DNA from: Pseudomonadota bacterium
Lineage (GTDB): Bacteria; Pseudomonadota; Alphaproteobacteria; Rhizobiales; Methylopilaceae
DNA length: 10,257 nt
Reading direction: 5' to 3'
NCBI GenBank assembly: GCA_023430145.1
Contig: JAEZCD010000047.1
Coordinates: 1 to 10,257 of the forward strand
The notes beneath the pieces are model-generated. The model was not told where the DNA came from, made no database searches, and saw only the letters and a list, made by a program, of their open reading frames with translations. The position numbers were made by a program, and so were the translations under genes. Positions 4,893 to 10,257 of the stretch are shown here, in pieces; position 1 is the first letter of the stretch; each line of letters starts with the position of its first letter.

Positions 4893-7826
4893 GTGTTGCG
4901 TTTTGGCCACGGCCTCGCTCTGGGCCTCGCCGTCCTCGTCGCCTCCCTGTCGGGCGCGGCGCCCTCGCATGCATTGCAGCCGCTCTCGGTCGCCATCGAC
5001 GCGGATGCGGTGGACGTCACACCGGGCCTCGAGCGCCAGCGCGCCGAGGGGGACCGCGTGTTCGTCTCCACCGTCTCGGACACGGACGGCATGGTGCGCC
5101 GGATCGAGGTTCGCGCCAGCAAGCCGGGCTCGCGGCCCTACTGGGTCGCCTTCGCGCTCACAAATGACAGCGACGAGCAGATCGACCGGCTGCTCGTGGC
5201 GCCGCACTACCAGCTGGTCGGCTCGGGCGCGCTGTCGCCGGACCTCGGCTCGACGCGGGTCATCAGCCTGACGCCGAGCCAGGGGTTCCGGCCCGAGAAG
5301 GGCAGCGAGACCGACGCCGACACCTTCCTGTTGACGCTCGATCCGGGCGCCACCGTCACCTATGTCGCCGAGCTCGCGACGCCGAACCTGCCGCAGCTCG
5401 TCCTCTGGAAGCCGGACGCCTACAAGGACAAGGTCAACAGCTTCACGCTCTACCGCGGCATGGTGCTCGGCATATCGGGCCTCCTGGCGCTGATCCTGAC
5501 CATCCTGTTCGTCGTCAAGGGGAGCATGATGTTCCCGGCCGCGGCGGCGCTCGCCTGGGCCGTGCTCGCCTATCTCGGCATCGATTTCGGCTTCTGGCGA
5601 AAGGTCTTCGACATCGCACCGGAGGGCGAGCAGGTGTGGCGCGCGGCGGCCGAGGCGTTGCTCGCCGGCACCCTGCTCCTGTTCCTGTTCGCCTATCTCA
5701 ACCTCAACCGCTGGCACGTCCGCTACGGCCACCTGATCGGCGCCTGGCTCGCCTTCCTGGTCGCCATCGTCGGCTTCGCGCTGGTCGACCCGACCATCGC
5801 CGCCTCGGTCGCCCGCATCTCGCTGGCGCTCGTCGCCGTGTTCGGCCTCGGCGTCGTCGTCTGGCTCGCGACGCGCGGCTTCGACCGGGCGGTGATGCTG
5901 ATCCCGACCTGGCTGCTGCTCGTCCTGTGGGTTTTCGCCGCCTGCTTCGCGGTCACCGGCGTTCTCGCCAACGACCTCGTGCAGCCGGCGCTGATCGGTG
6001 GTCTCGTGCTGATCGTGCTGCTGATCGGCTTCACCGTCATGCAGCACGCCTTCGCCGGCGGCGCGGTGGCGCAGGGCGTCGTCAGCGACGTCGAGCGCAA
6101 GGCGCTGGCGATCGCCGGCGCCGGCGACATCGTCTGGGACTGGGACGTCGAGGGCGACAAGATCCACGCCTCCAACGAGGTCGAGCAGCTGCTCGGGCTG
6201 AAGCGCGGCTCGCTCGCCGGGCCGGCCTCCAAATGGCTCGACTACCTGCATCCGAACGACCGCGACCGCTTCCGCGCCGCGCTCGACGCGCTCGTCTCCG
6301 AGCGCCGCGGCCGGCTGATCGAGACTTTTCGGCTGCGCGGCCAGGACGGCCACTACATCTGGTTCGTCCTGCGCGCCCGGCCGGTGGTCGGCTCGGACGG
6401 CGAGGTGCTGCGCTGCGTCGGCACCATGCTCGACGTCACCGAATCGAAGACCACCGAGGAGCGGCTGCTGCACAACGCCGTGCACGACAACCTCACCGGG
6501 CTGCCGAACCGCGAGCTGTTCCTCGACCGGCTCGACGCCGCGCTCGGCTTCGCCAGGAACGACGGCTCGATCCGGCCGACGGTGATCGTGCTCGACCTCG
6601 ACCGCTTCAAGAAGATCAACGAGGCGGTCGGCGTCTCCACCGGCGACACGATCCTCATTACCATCGTCCGCCGCCTGTCGCGGCTGCTGAAGCCGCAGGA
6701 CACGCTGGCCCGGCTCGGCGGCGACCAGTTCGGCATCATCATCATCTCCGAGACGGCGATCGATCGCATCACCCAGCTCGCCGACACGGTGCGCAAGACG
6801 CTGCGCGCGCCGGTCTCCTTCGGCGGCCGCGAGATTTTCGTCACCGCCTCGCTCGGGCTCGCACTGTTCGACCCGAAGAACCCGCCCGACCGCGACGACC
6901 TGATGAAGAACGCCGAGGTCGCGATGTATCACGCCAAGCGCTTCGGCGGCGACCACATCGAGGTCTACAAGCCGACCATGCGCACGGCCAAGACCGACCG
7001 GCTGCTCGTCGAGGGCGAGCTGAACCGGGCGCTCGAGCGGCAGGAGATGCGCGTCCACTATCAGCCGATCGTCCGGCTCGAGGACCGCACCATCGCCGGC
7101 TTCGAGGCGCTGCTGCGCTGGGATCATCCGCGCTACGGCCGCCGGCCGACGGCCGAGTTCATCGCCATCGCCGAGGAGAACGGGCTGATCGTCGAGCTCG
7201 GCCTGTTCGCCCTCGAGACCGCCGCCCGCCAGCTCGTCACCTGGCAGAACTCGGCGCCCATGGACCCGCCGCTGTTCCTGTCGGTGAACGTCTCGAGCCG
7301 GCAGTTCCTGCGCCAGGACCTCGTCCAGGACGTGCGCAACGTGCTCACCCGCTTCGCGCTGCCGCGCGGCTCGCTGAAGATCGAGCTGACCGAGAGCATG
7401 GTGATGGAGAACCCCGAGCATGCGGCGCAGATGCTGGTGCGGCTGCGCGAGCTCGGCGCCGGCCTCGCGCTCGACGATTTCGGCACCGGCCAGTCGAGCC
7501 TGTCCTACATCCAGCGCTTCCCGTTCGACGTGCTGAAGATCGACCGCAGCCTCGTTCGGACCGACCGGCGCGGCACGCGGCCGGTGATCCTGCGCTCGGT
7601 GGTGGCGCTCGCCAACGACCTCGGCATGGAGGTCGTCGCCGAAGGGGCGGAGACCGATTCGGACGCCGTCGAGCTGTACCAGCTCGGCTGCCAGTTCGCG
7701 CAAGGCTTCGCCTTCGGCGAGGCGGTGCCGGCCGAGCAGGCCGACCGTCTGCTCGGCCTCGCCCCGCTCGAGGCCTCGCCCGTGTCCTCGGCGCGGAAGA
7801 TCGTCTTCGGCGCGCTCAGGGCTTGA
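4893..7826 (+). CDS. 7TM membrane PAS-GGDEF-EAL c-di-GMP signalling protein, probable phosphodiesterase
   Basis: A 977-residue inner-membrane sensor for cyclic di-GMP. In order: signal peptide (1-27, ending SHA), periplasmic domain of about 160 residues, seven hydrophobic helices (about 190-210, 212-231, 253-270, 281-299, 309-327, 333-358, 366-388), PAS (about 403-515), GGDEF (about 527-688), EAL (about 703-955). Signal sequence plus seven helices resembles the 7TMR-DISM receptors. The GGDEF signature is GGDQF (609-613), the inhibitory-site RxxD position reads KPQD (600-603), and the usual H of the GHxxGD motif is V, so cyclase activity is doubtful. The EAL site looks complete: EALLRW (738-743), N799, E834, DDFGTG (861-866), K882, E917, Q937. 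Expected net activity is c-di-GMP hydrolysis to pGpG. GGGAG (4884-4888) precedes the GTG start by 4 nt. The convergent antitoxin gene ends 22 nt after the stop. Confidence 0.93.
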   Translation: MLRFGHGLALGLAVLVASLSGAAPSHALQPLSVAIDADAVDVTPGLERQRAEGDRVFVSTVSDTDGMVRRIEVRASKPGSRPYWVAFALTNDSDEQIDRLLVAPHYQLVGSGALSPDLGSTRVISLTPSQGFRPEKGSETDADTFLLTLDPGATVTYVAELATPNLPQLVLWKPDAYKDKVNSFTLYRGMVLGISGLLALILTILFVVKGSMMFPAAAALAWAVLAYLGIDFGFWRKVFDIAPEGEQVWRAAAEALLAGTLLLFLFAYLNLNRWHVRYGHLIGAWLAFLVAIVGFALVDPTIAASVARISLALVAVFGLGVVVWLATRGFDRAVMLIPTWLLLVLWVFAACFAVTGVLANDLVQPALIGGLVLIVLLIGFTVMQHAFAGGAVAQGVVSDVERKALAIAGAGDIVWDWDVEGDKIHASNEVEQLLGLKRGSLAGPASKWLDYLHPNDRDRFRAALDALVSERRGRLIETFRLRGQDGHYIWFVLRARPVVGSDGEVLRCVGTMLDVTESKTTEERLLHNAVHDNLTGLPNRELFLDRLDAALGFARNDGSIRPTVIVLDLDRFKKINEAVGVSTGDTILITIVRRLSRLLKPQDTLARLGGDQFGIIIISETAIDRITQLADTVRKTLRAPVSFGGREIFVTASLGLALFDPKNPPDRDDLMKNAEVAMYHAKRFGGDHIEVYKPTMRTAKTDRLLVEGELNRALERQEMRVHYQPIVRLEDRTIAGFEALLRWDHPRYGRRPTAEFIAIAEENGLIVELGLFALETAARQLVTWQNSAPMDPPLFLSVNVSSRQFLRQDLVQDVRNVLTRFALPRGSLKIELTESMVMENPEHAAQMLVRLRELGAGLALDDFGTGQSSLSYIQRFPFDVLKIDRSLVRTDRRGTRPVILRSVVALANDLGMEVVAEGAETDSDAVELYQLGCQFAQGFAFGEAVPAEQADRLLGLAPLEASPVSSARKIVFGALRA

Positions 7827-7848
7827 GAGGCGGCCGGATTCCTAGCTG

Positions 7849-8263
7849 CTAACTGATTGCCTCAGCCGGCTCCTGAGCCGGCAGGCCGAACTGAGCCGGA
7901 GGCACGCCGAGCTTCTCGGCGAGCTTCAGCAGGACCCCCGGGAGAGGCGTTGCGGCGACCGGATTCGATATCCGAGAGCGCGCCCTGCGTGATGCCGGCC
8001 GCCTTAGCGAGCTCTTGCTGCGTGAGGCCGCGCGCCTTGCGTACGGAGCGCAAGAACCCGTTGCGCAGGAGGATGGCGCCGCTCTCGGCTGGAGACAGAG
8101 GGGGCGTGTCGCCGATCTCGGCAATCACCTTTGCTGCCAACTGCGCGTCTGCCGCGTCCTCGGCGGCTTCGGCGAGTGCTGCGACCATGGCGTCATAGTC
8201 GGCGCGCGACAGCACGACGAGTTCGTCGCCGGAAGGGCTCTTGATGATCTGCGGCGCGGTCAA
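7849..8263 (-). CDS. XRE-family helix-turn-helix antitoxin, frameshifted near its C-terminus
   Basis: Second gene of a toxin-antitoxin pair. The N-terminal part (IIKSPSGDELVVLSRADYDAM, about residues 6-26) resembles the short strand-rich segment common in antitoxins of this type, followed by an acidic helix. An XRE helix-turn-helix spans about 71-105 (GLTQQELAKAAGITQGALSDIESGRR, residues 79-104). As read, the frame ends after 133 residues at 7862 with an arginine/alanine-rich tail unlike the family. Omitting one G of the G5 run (complement of 7935-7939) restores VLLKLAEKLGVPPAQFGL, the standard end of such domains, and gives 137 residues stopping at 7849. So there is a single-base insertion or sequencing error. 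The start is TTG at 8263, with AGGAGG (complement of 8269-8274) 5 nt upstream overlapping the toxin stop. Expected role: neutralise the toxin and repress the operon through the upstream palindromes. Confidence 0.8.
7865..7882. terminator. 7-bp GC hairpin at the convergent gene ends
   Basis: GCCGGCT (7865-7871) and AGCCGGC (7876-7882) form a perfect 7-bp stem with the loop CCTG. It lies in the last codons of the antitoxin and 38 nt after the EAL gene stop, so it could slow or stop transcription from either side. No T-run follows on either strand. Confidence 0.35.
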
Positions 8264-8268
8264 GATAG

Positions 8269-8274
8269 CCTCCT
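8269..8274 (-). promoter_or_regulatory. Strong ribosome binding site that sets the antitoxin start
   Basis: On the minus strand AGGAGG lies 5 nt before the TTG at 8263 and overlaps the toxin TAG (TAGGAGG). It supports the unusual TTG start and indicates that toxin and antitoxin are translated from one transcript. Confidence 0.7.
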
Positions 8275-8520
8275 ACTTATACGTCGTCGTTTCGCGCTTT
8301 CCGACGTAGAGGATCGTAATGTCGGTCGCCGATTGATTGAACATTGCGCGGTAACGACCGACCCTCATCCGAAACAGCCCCGGCTTGCCGGTGATCGGTT
8401 TCACGTCTCCCACGTTGGAGATCGCCAGTTTGACAAACGCGTTCATTACCGCTTCTCGGGCATCGGCGGGGAGGTCGTCGTATGCTTTGGCGGCCGCGGA
8501 CTGGAAACAATCGTCCTCAC
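8273..8520 (-). CDS. RelE/ParE-like toxin with disrupted start region
   Basis: First gene of the toxin-antitoxin pair, on the same strand 9 nt before the antitoxin start. The readable core (77 codons from 8506) runs FQSAAAKAYDDLPADAR, then KPITGKPGLFRMRVGRYRAMF, and ends ITILYVGKRETTTYK, the helix-then-sheet pattern of the RelE/ParE superfamily. RelE members cleave mRNA on the ribosome and ParE members poison gyrase; the sequence does not decide between them. In frame there is no ATG, GTG, TTG or CTG between the yqgE stop and the core; the nearest GTG (8629) lies inside yqgE. One base over, GTG at 8520 reads VRTIV, which would join the core as VRTIVFQSAAAK if one T were added to the T3 run (complement of 8505-8507), giving an 82-residue toxin of normal type. 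The bounds here use that reconstruction. It is probably inactive as written, or carries an assembly error. Confidence 0.7.
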
Positions 8521-8534
8521 ATCGCGAGGCAATC

Positions 8535-8549
8535 TGCGATAAAATCGCA
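8535..8549. promoter_or_regulatory. Palindrome, putative antitoxin operator 1
   Basis: TGCGAT-AAA-ATCGCA is a perfect inverted repeat with 6-bp arms, 15 nt upstream of the reconstructed toxin start. It shares the GCGAT/ATCGC half-sites with the second palindrome 4 bp away. This is the arrangement expected for autorepression by an XRE antitoxin dimer. Confidence 0.5.
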
Positions 8550-8553
8550 TTTC

Positions 8554-8568
8554 CAGCGATGATCGCTG
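8554..8568. promoter_or_regulatory. Palindrome, putative antitoxin operator 2
   Basis: CAGCGAT-G-ATCGCTG is a perfect inverted repeat with 7-bp arms and a one-base centre, 19 bp centre to centre from the other palindrome. Another ATCGC half-site is at 8521-8525. All lie in the 75-nt gap between yqgE and the toxin. Confidence 0.5.
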
Positions 8569-8595
8569 ATGATGGCTCGGCGCCGCGCTCGCCCC

Positions 8596-9213
8596 TCAGG
8601 CGTGGCCGGCCTCGGAGGAGAGCTTCCACAGGTCGATGCCGAGCTTCGCCAGCGCGCGCTCGTATTTCGTGTCGAGCGGGTCGTCGAAGATCAGCGTGCG
8701 GTCGGCCGGGCAATTGAGCCAGCCGTTCGCCTGGATCTCGGTCTCGAGCTGGCCGGGCGCCCAGCCGGCATAGCCGAGCGCCAGCACCGCGCTCTCCGGC
8801 CCGCCGCCGGTGGCGATCGCCTTCAGGATGTCGAGCGTCGCGGTGAGGCAGATGCCCTCGTCGATCGGCAGCGTCGAGTTCTCGATGTAGAAGTCGGCGC
8901 TGTGCAGCACGAAGCCGCGGCCGGTCTCCACCGGACCGCCGCGCAGCACGCGGACGGCGTCGGCGCGCGCCGGCAGCCGGATCGAGTCGCTCGCCGGCAC
9001 GACCTCGAGCTGGACGAGCAGCTCCGGAAAGCTGATGTGCGGTGCCGGCTTGTTGACGACGATCCCCATCGCGCCCTCGCTCGAATGGGCGCAGAGATAG
9101 ATCACCGTGCGCTCGAACCGCTCGTCGCTCATTCCCGGCATGGCGACGAGCAACTGGCCGTCGAGAAAGCCCGACCGGGCATTGGAGGCGGATGACGAGC
9201 GCGGCATGGCCAT
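8596..9213 (-). CDS. YqgE/AlgH family protein (UPF0301)
   Basis: A 205-residue protein of the YqgE/UPF0301 family, small cytoplasmic proteins of uncertain biochemical role (the Pseudomonas member was named AlgH as an alginate regulator). Family segments seen are GFLDGQLLVAMPGMSDERFERTV, then HSSEGAMGIVVNKP, GGPVETGRGFVLHS, LTATLDILKAIATGGGP and ALGYAGWAPGQLETEI, followed by the usual tail ending SEAGHA. The frame is open further upstream to 9432, but family proteins start 10-20 residues before GFLDGQ, so I take the ATG at 9213 (MAMPRSSS; the ATG at 9207 is equally possible). No clear ribosome site precedes either. It is divergent from the DsbD-like gene, an arrangement also seen in other Hyphomicrobiales. 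The toxin gene lies 75 nt downstream on the same strand. Confidence 0.92.
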   Translation of the reverse strand: MAMPRSSSASNARSGFLDGQLLVAMPGMSDERFERTVIYLCAHSSEGAMGIVVNKPAPHISFPELLVQLEVVPASDSIRLPARADAVRVLRGGPVETGRGFVLHSADFYIENSTLPIDEGICLTATLDILKAIATGGGPESAVLALGYAGWAPGQLETEIQANGWLNCPADRTLIFDDPLDTKYERALAKLGIDLWKLSSEAGHA

Positions 9214-9337
9214 GAGACTAAGTATGGGCGATCGAATATGAAAGACGCGCAACCCCCGCGATTCGTTCACGAAGGCAGAGATATCACGCTTTCGTGGATC
9301 GGCGCAGCCGCCCGCTGTGCCTAGGTTTCGTGCAGTG
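9214..9337. promoter_or_regulatory. Divergent intergenic region between yqgE and the DsbD-like gene
   Basis: These 124 nt must hold both promoters. The only structure I see is an inverted repeat CACGAA (9268-9273) / TTCGTG (9291-9296) with a 17-nt centre. Minus-strand CATACT (complement of 9222-9227) could be a -10 box for yqgE, but I see no -35 at proper spacing. Confidence 0.3.
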
Positions 9338-10168
9338 ATGACCCGTTCCGCAGCCGCAGCCCTCCTCGCTCTTTGTGCCTCGGTCGCCTGGGAGTCCGCC
9401 CACGCCGGCGAATCCGCATGGTCGCGCGACACCGGCGCCGCCGCCCGCCTGATCTCGGCCGGCAGGAAAAGCCCGGGCGTTCTTTCGGCGGGCGTCCAGG
9501 TGCGGCTCGACCCCGGCTACAAGACCTATTGGCGCTACGCCGGCGATGCCGGGGTGCCGCCCCACTTCGACTGGACGGGCTCCGACAACCTCGCCGAGGC
9601 GCGGGTGCTGTTCCCGGCGCCGCGCTCCTTCGCCGACGGCAATGGCCGCTCGCTCGGCTACAAGGAAGAGGTGGTGTTTCCGCTCGAGATCGTGCCGGCC
9701 GATCCGTCGAGGCCCGTGCGGCTCCGGCTCGCCCTCGATTACGCCGTCTGCGACAAGATCTGCATCCCGGCGAAGGCCGACGCGGCGCTGACGCTCGATC
9801 CCGGAGCGACCGTCTCGCCGACTCTGGTTCGGCTCGTCGACGCGCACGAGAAGCGGGTGCCGAAGGCCGCCACGCTCGCCGGCGGCGGCCCGCTGGCGAT
9901 CGAGAAGGCCGTTCTCGAGGGAGCGGGCAAGGACGGCGCGCTGGTCGTCCTCGCCCGCGGCCGTCCGGGATCGAAACTCGAGCTCGCCGTCGAGGCGCCG
10001 GAGGTGCTGCAGCCCGCGACCCAGTCGCCGCAGCTCGCCGACGCCGAGGGCCTCACGAGCTTCCGGCTCGCGCTGCCGGAGCCCGAGAAGGCGCCGGGCG
10101 CGGCGATCGTGCTGACGCTCAGCGACGGCGAGCGGGCGGTCGAAGTGCCGGTGACGCTCGGGCGCTGA
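9338..10168 (+). CDS. Secreted DsbD-alpha-like protein (PF11412-type domain)
   Basis: A 276-residue exported protein that resembles the N-terminal periplasmic domain of the disulfide reductase DsbD, also found alone or in ScsB-like proteins. The signal peptide covers residues 1-23 (MTRSAAAALLALCA... cleaved after AHA). Family features are GVQVRLDPGYKTYWRYAGDAGVPP (52-75), the SLGYKEEVVFPLEI segment (105-118), and VCDKICIPAKAD with C138 and C142, the only cysteines of the mature protein. There is no DsbD membrane core and no thioredoxin domain, so an electron donor or partner must be encoded elsewhere. By homology it could pass reducing equivalents to periplasmic substrates such as cytochrome maturation factors; this is inference. 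I prefer the ATG at 9338; the GTGs at 9317 and 9335 are alternatives. No strong ribosome site is visible. Confidence 0.85.
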   Translation: MTRSAAAALLALCASVAWESAHAGESAWSRDTGAAARLISAGRKSPGVLSAGVQVRLDPGYKTYWRYAGDAGVPPHFDWTGSDNLAEARVLFPAPRSFADGNGRSLGYKEEVVFPLEIVPADPSRPVRLRLALDYAVCDKICIPAKADAALTLDPGATVSPTLVRLVDAHEKRVPKAATLAGGGPLAIEKAVLEGAGKDGALVVLARGRPGSKLELAVEAPEVLQPATQSPQLADAEGLTSFRLALPEPEKAPGAAIVLTLSDGERAVEVPVTLGR

Positions 10169-10178
10169 CCGGCGAGCC

Positions 10179-10196
10179 GGGGCGCCCTCGCGCCCC
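10179..10196. terminator. Hairpin between convergent genes
   Basis: GGGGCGC (10179-10185) and GCGCCCC (10190-10196) form a 7-bp stem with the loop CCTC, 11 nt after the DsbD-like stop and 13 nt from the stop of the opposing gene. Its position suggests a shared terminator, but neither side has a T-run. Confidence 0.45.
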
Positions 10197-10208
10197 AGCC
10201 CGGTAACG

Positions 10209-10257
10209 CTACTCCGCCGCCTCGGCGACCGGCCGCTCCGGCGGCGTCCAGCGCAGC
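10209..10257 (-). CDS. C-terminal end of an unidentified gene, cut by the window edge
   Basis: On the minus strand a frame open from the window edge ends with residues LRWTPPERPVAEAAE and TAG (10211-10209). The Pro/Ala/Glu-rich tail resembles many alphaproteobacterial C-termini, and the convergent layout with a hairpin in between fits a gene end. Sixteen codons are too few to assign a family. Confidence 0.4.
   Translation of the reverse strand, partial: LRWTPPERPVAEAAE

Noticed and set aside
4851..7703. A 950-residue open frame on the minus strand opposite the PAS-GGDEF-EAL gene
   Set aside because: It mirrors the codon structure of the real gene in GC-rich DNA; the translation is rich in Arg, Glu, Asp, His and Gly with no domain, and the plus strand carries clear motifs.
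8015..8542. Plus-strand 175-residue frame over the toxin-antitoxin genes
   Set aside because: No recognisable motif and no good start; the minus strand reads clear HTH and RelE/ParE sequences.
9214..9432. Upstream extension of the YqgE frame to 9432
   Set aside because: It would overlap the signal-peptide region of the divergent DsbD-like gene and add residues absent from the family.
1..10257. tRNA, rRNA, CRISPR array, riboswitch, transposase or attachment site
   Set aside because: I saw no tRNA-like cloverleaf, no regularly spaced direct repeats, no known riboswitch core before thrC, and no recombinase or transposase coding sequence.

Overview
The window is GC-rich chromosomal DNA, most likely from an alphaproteobacterium of the Hyphomicrobiales (Rhizobiales). 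Four things point that way: the gene order DUF983 - SURF1 - threonine synthase - M16 peptidase - RimJ-like acetyltransferase, a YqgE/UPF0301 gene divergent from a DsbD-alpha-like gene, the ATGA/GTGA translational overlaps, and an intergenic element carrying the CGTCATTGCGAG / GCAATCCAG-type repeat that I recall from many genomes of this order. The species cannot be named from the sequence alone.

Layout. 1-1043 (+): the end of a cytochrome oxidase accessory group, namely a DUF983 zinc-ribbon membrane protein cut by the window edge and the SURF1 assembly factor, overlapping by 4 nt. 1044-1446: a 403-nt non-coding spacer with a mosaic of inverted repeats. 1447-4796 (+): a compact operon of thrC, an M16 zinc peptidase and a GNAT N-acetyltransferase. 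4893-7826 (+): a 977-residue membrane c-di-GMP protein with a signal peptide, periplasmic domain, seven membrane helices, PAS, degenerate GGDEF (GGDQF) and intact EAL domain. 7849-8520 (-): a toxin-antitoxin module, RelE/ParE-like toxin first and XRE-type antitoxin second. 8596-9213 (-): YqgE/UPF0301. 9338-10168 (+): a secreted DsbD-alpha-like protein. 10209-10257 (-): the tail of a further gene.

How the genes relate. DUF983 and SURF1 serve terminal oxidase biogenesis. ThrC makes threonine, and its translation is probably coupled to the M16 peptidase. The EAL protein is predicted to be a membrane-anchored c-di-GMP phosphodiesterase responding to a periplasmic and/or PAS signal.

The part most worth a second look is the toxin-antitoxin module. 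It lies in a local GC dip between conserved core genes. Each of its two genes is one base away from a normal reading frame: the toxin core has no usable in-frame start unless one base is restored near 8505, and the antitoxin loses its conserved C-terminus at a C5/G5 run (7935-7939). Upstream are two perfect palindromes of the same type (GCGAT-n-ATCGC) that look like autoregulatory operators. Either this is a decaying module, or the assembly has two small indels. I found no clear new system, CRISPR array, tRNA or rRNA.
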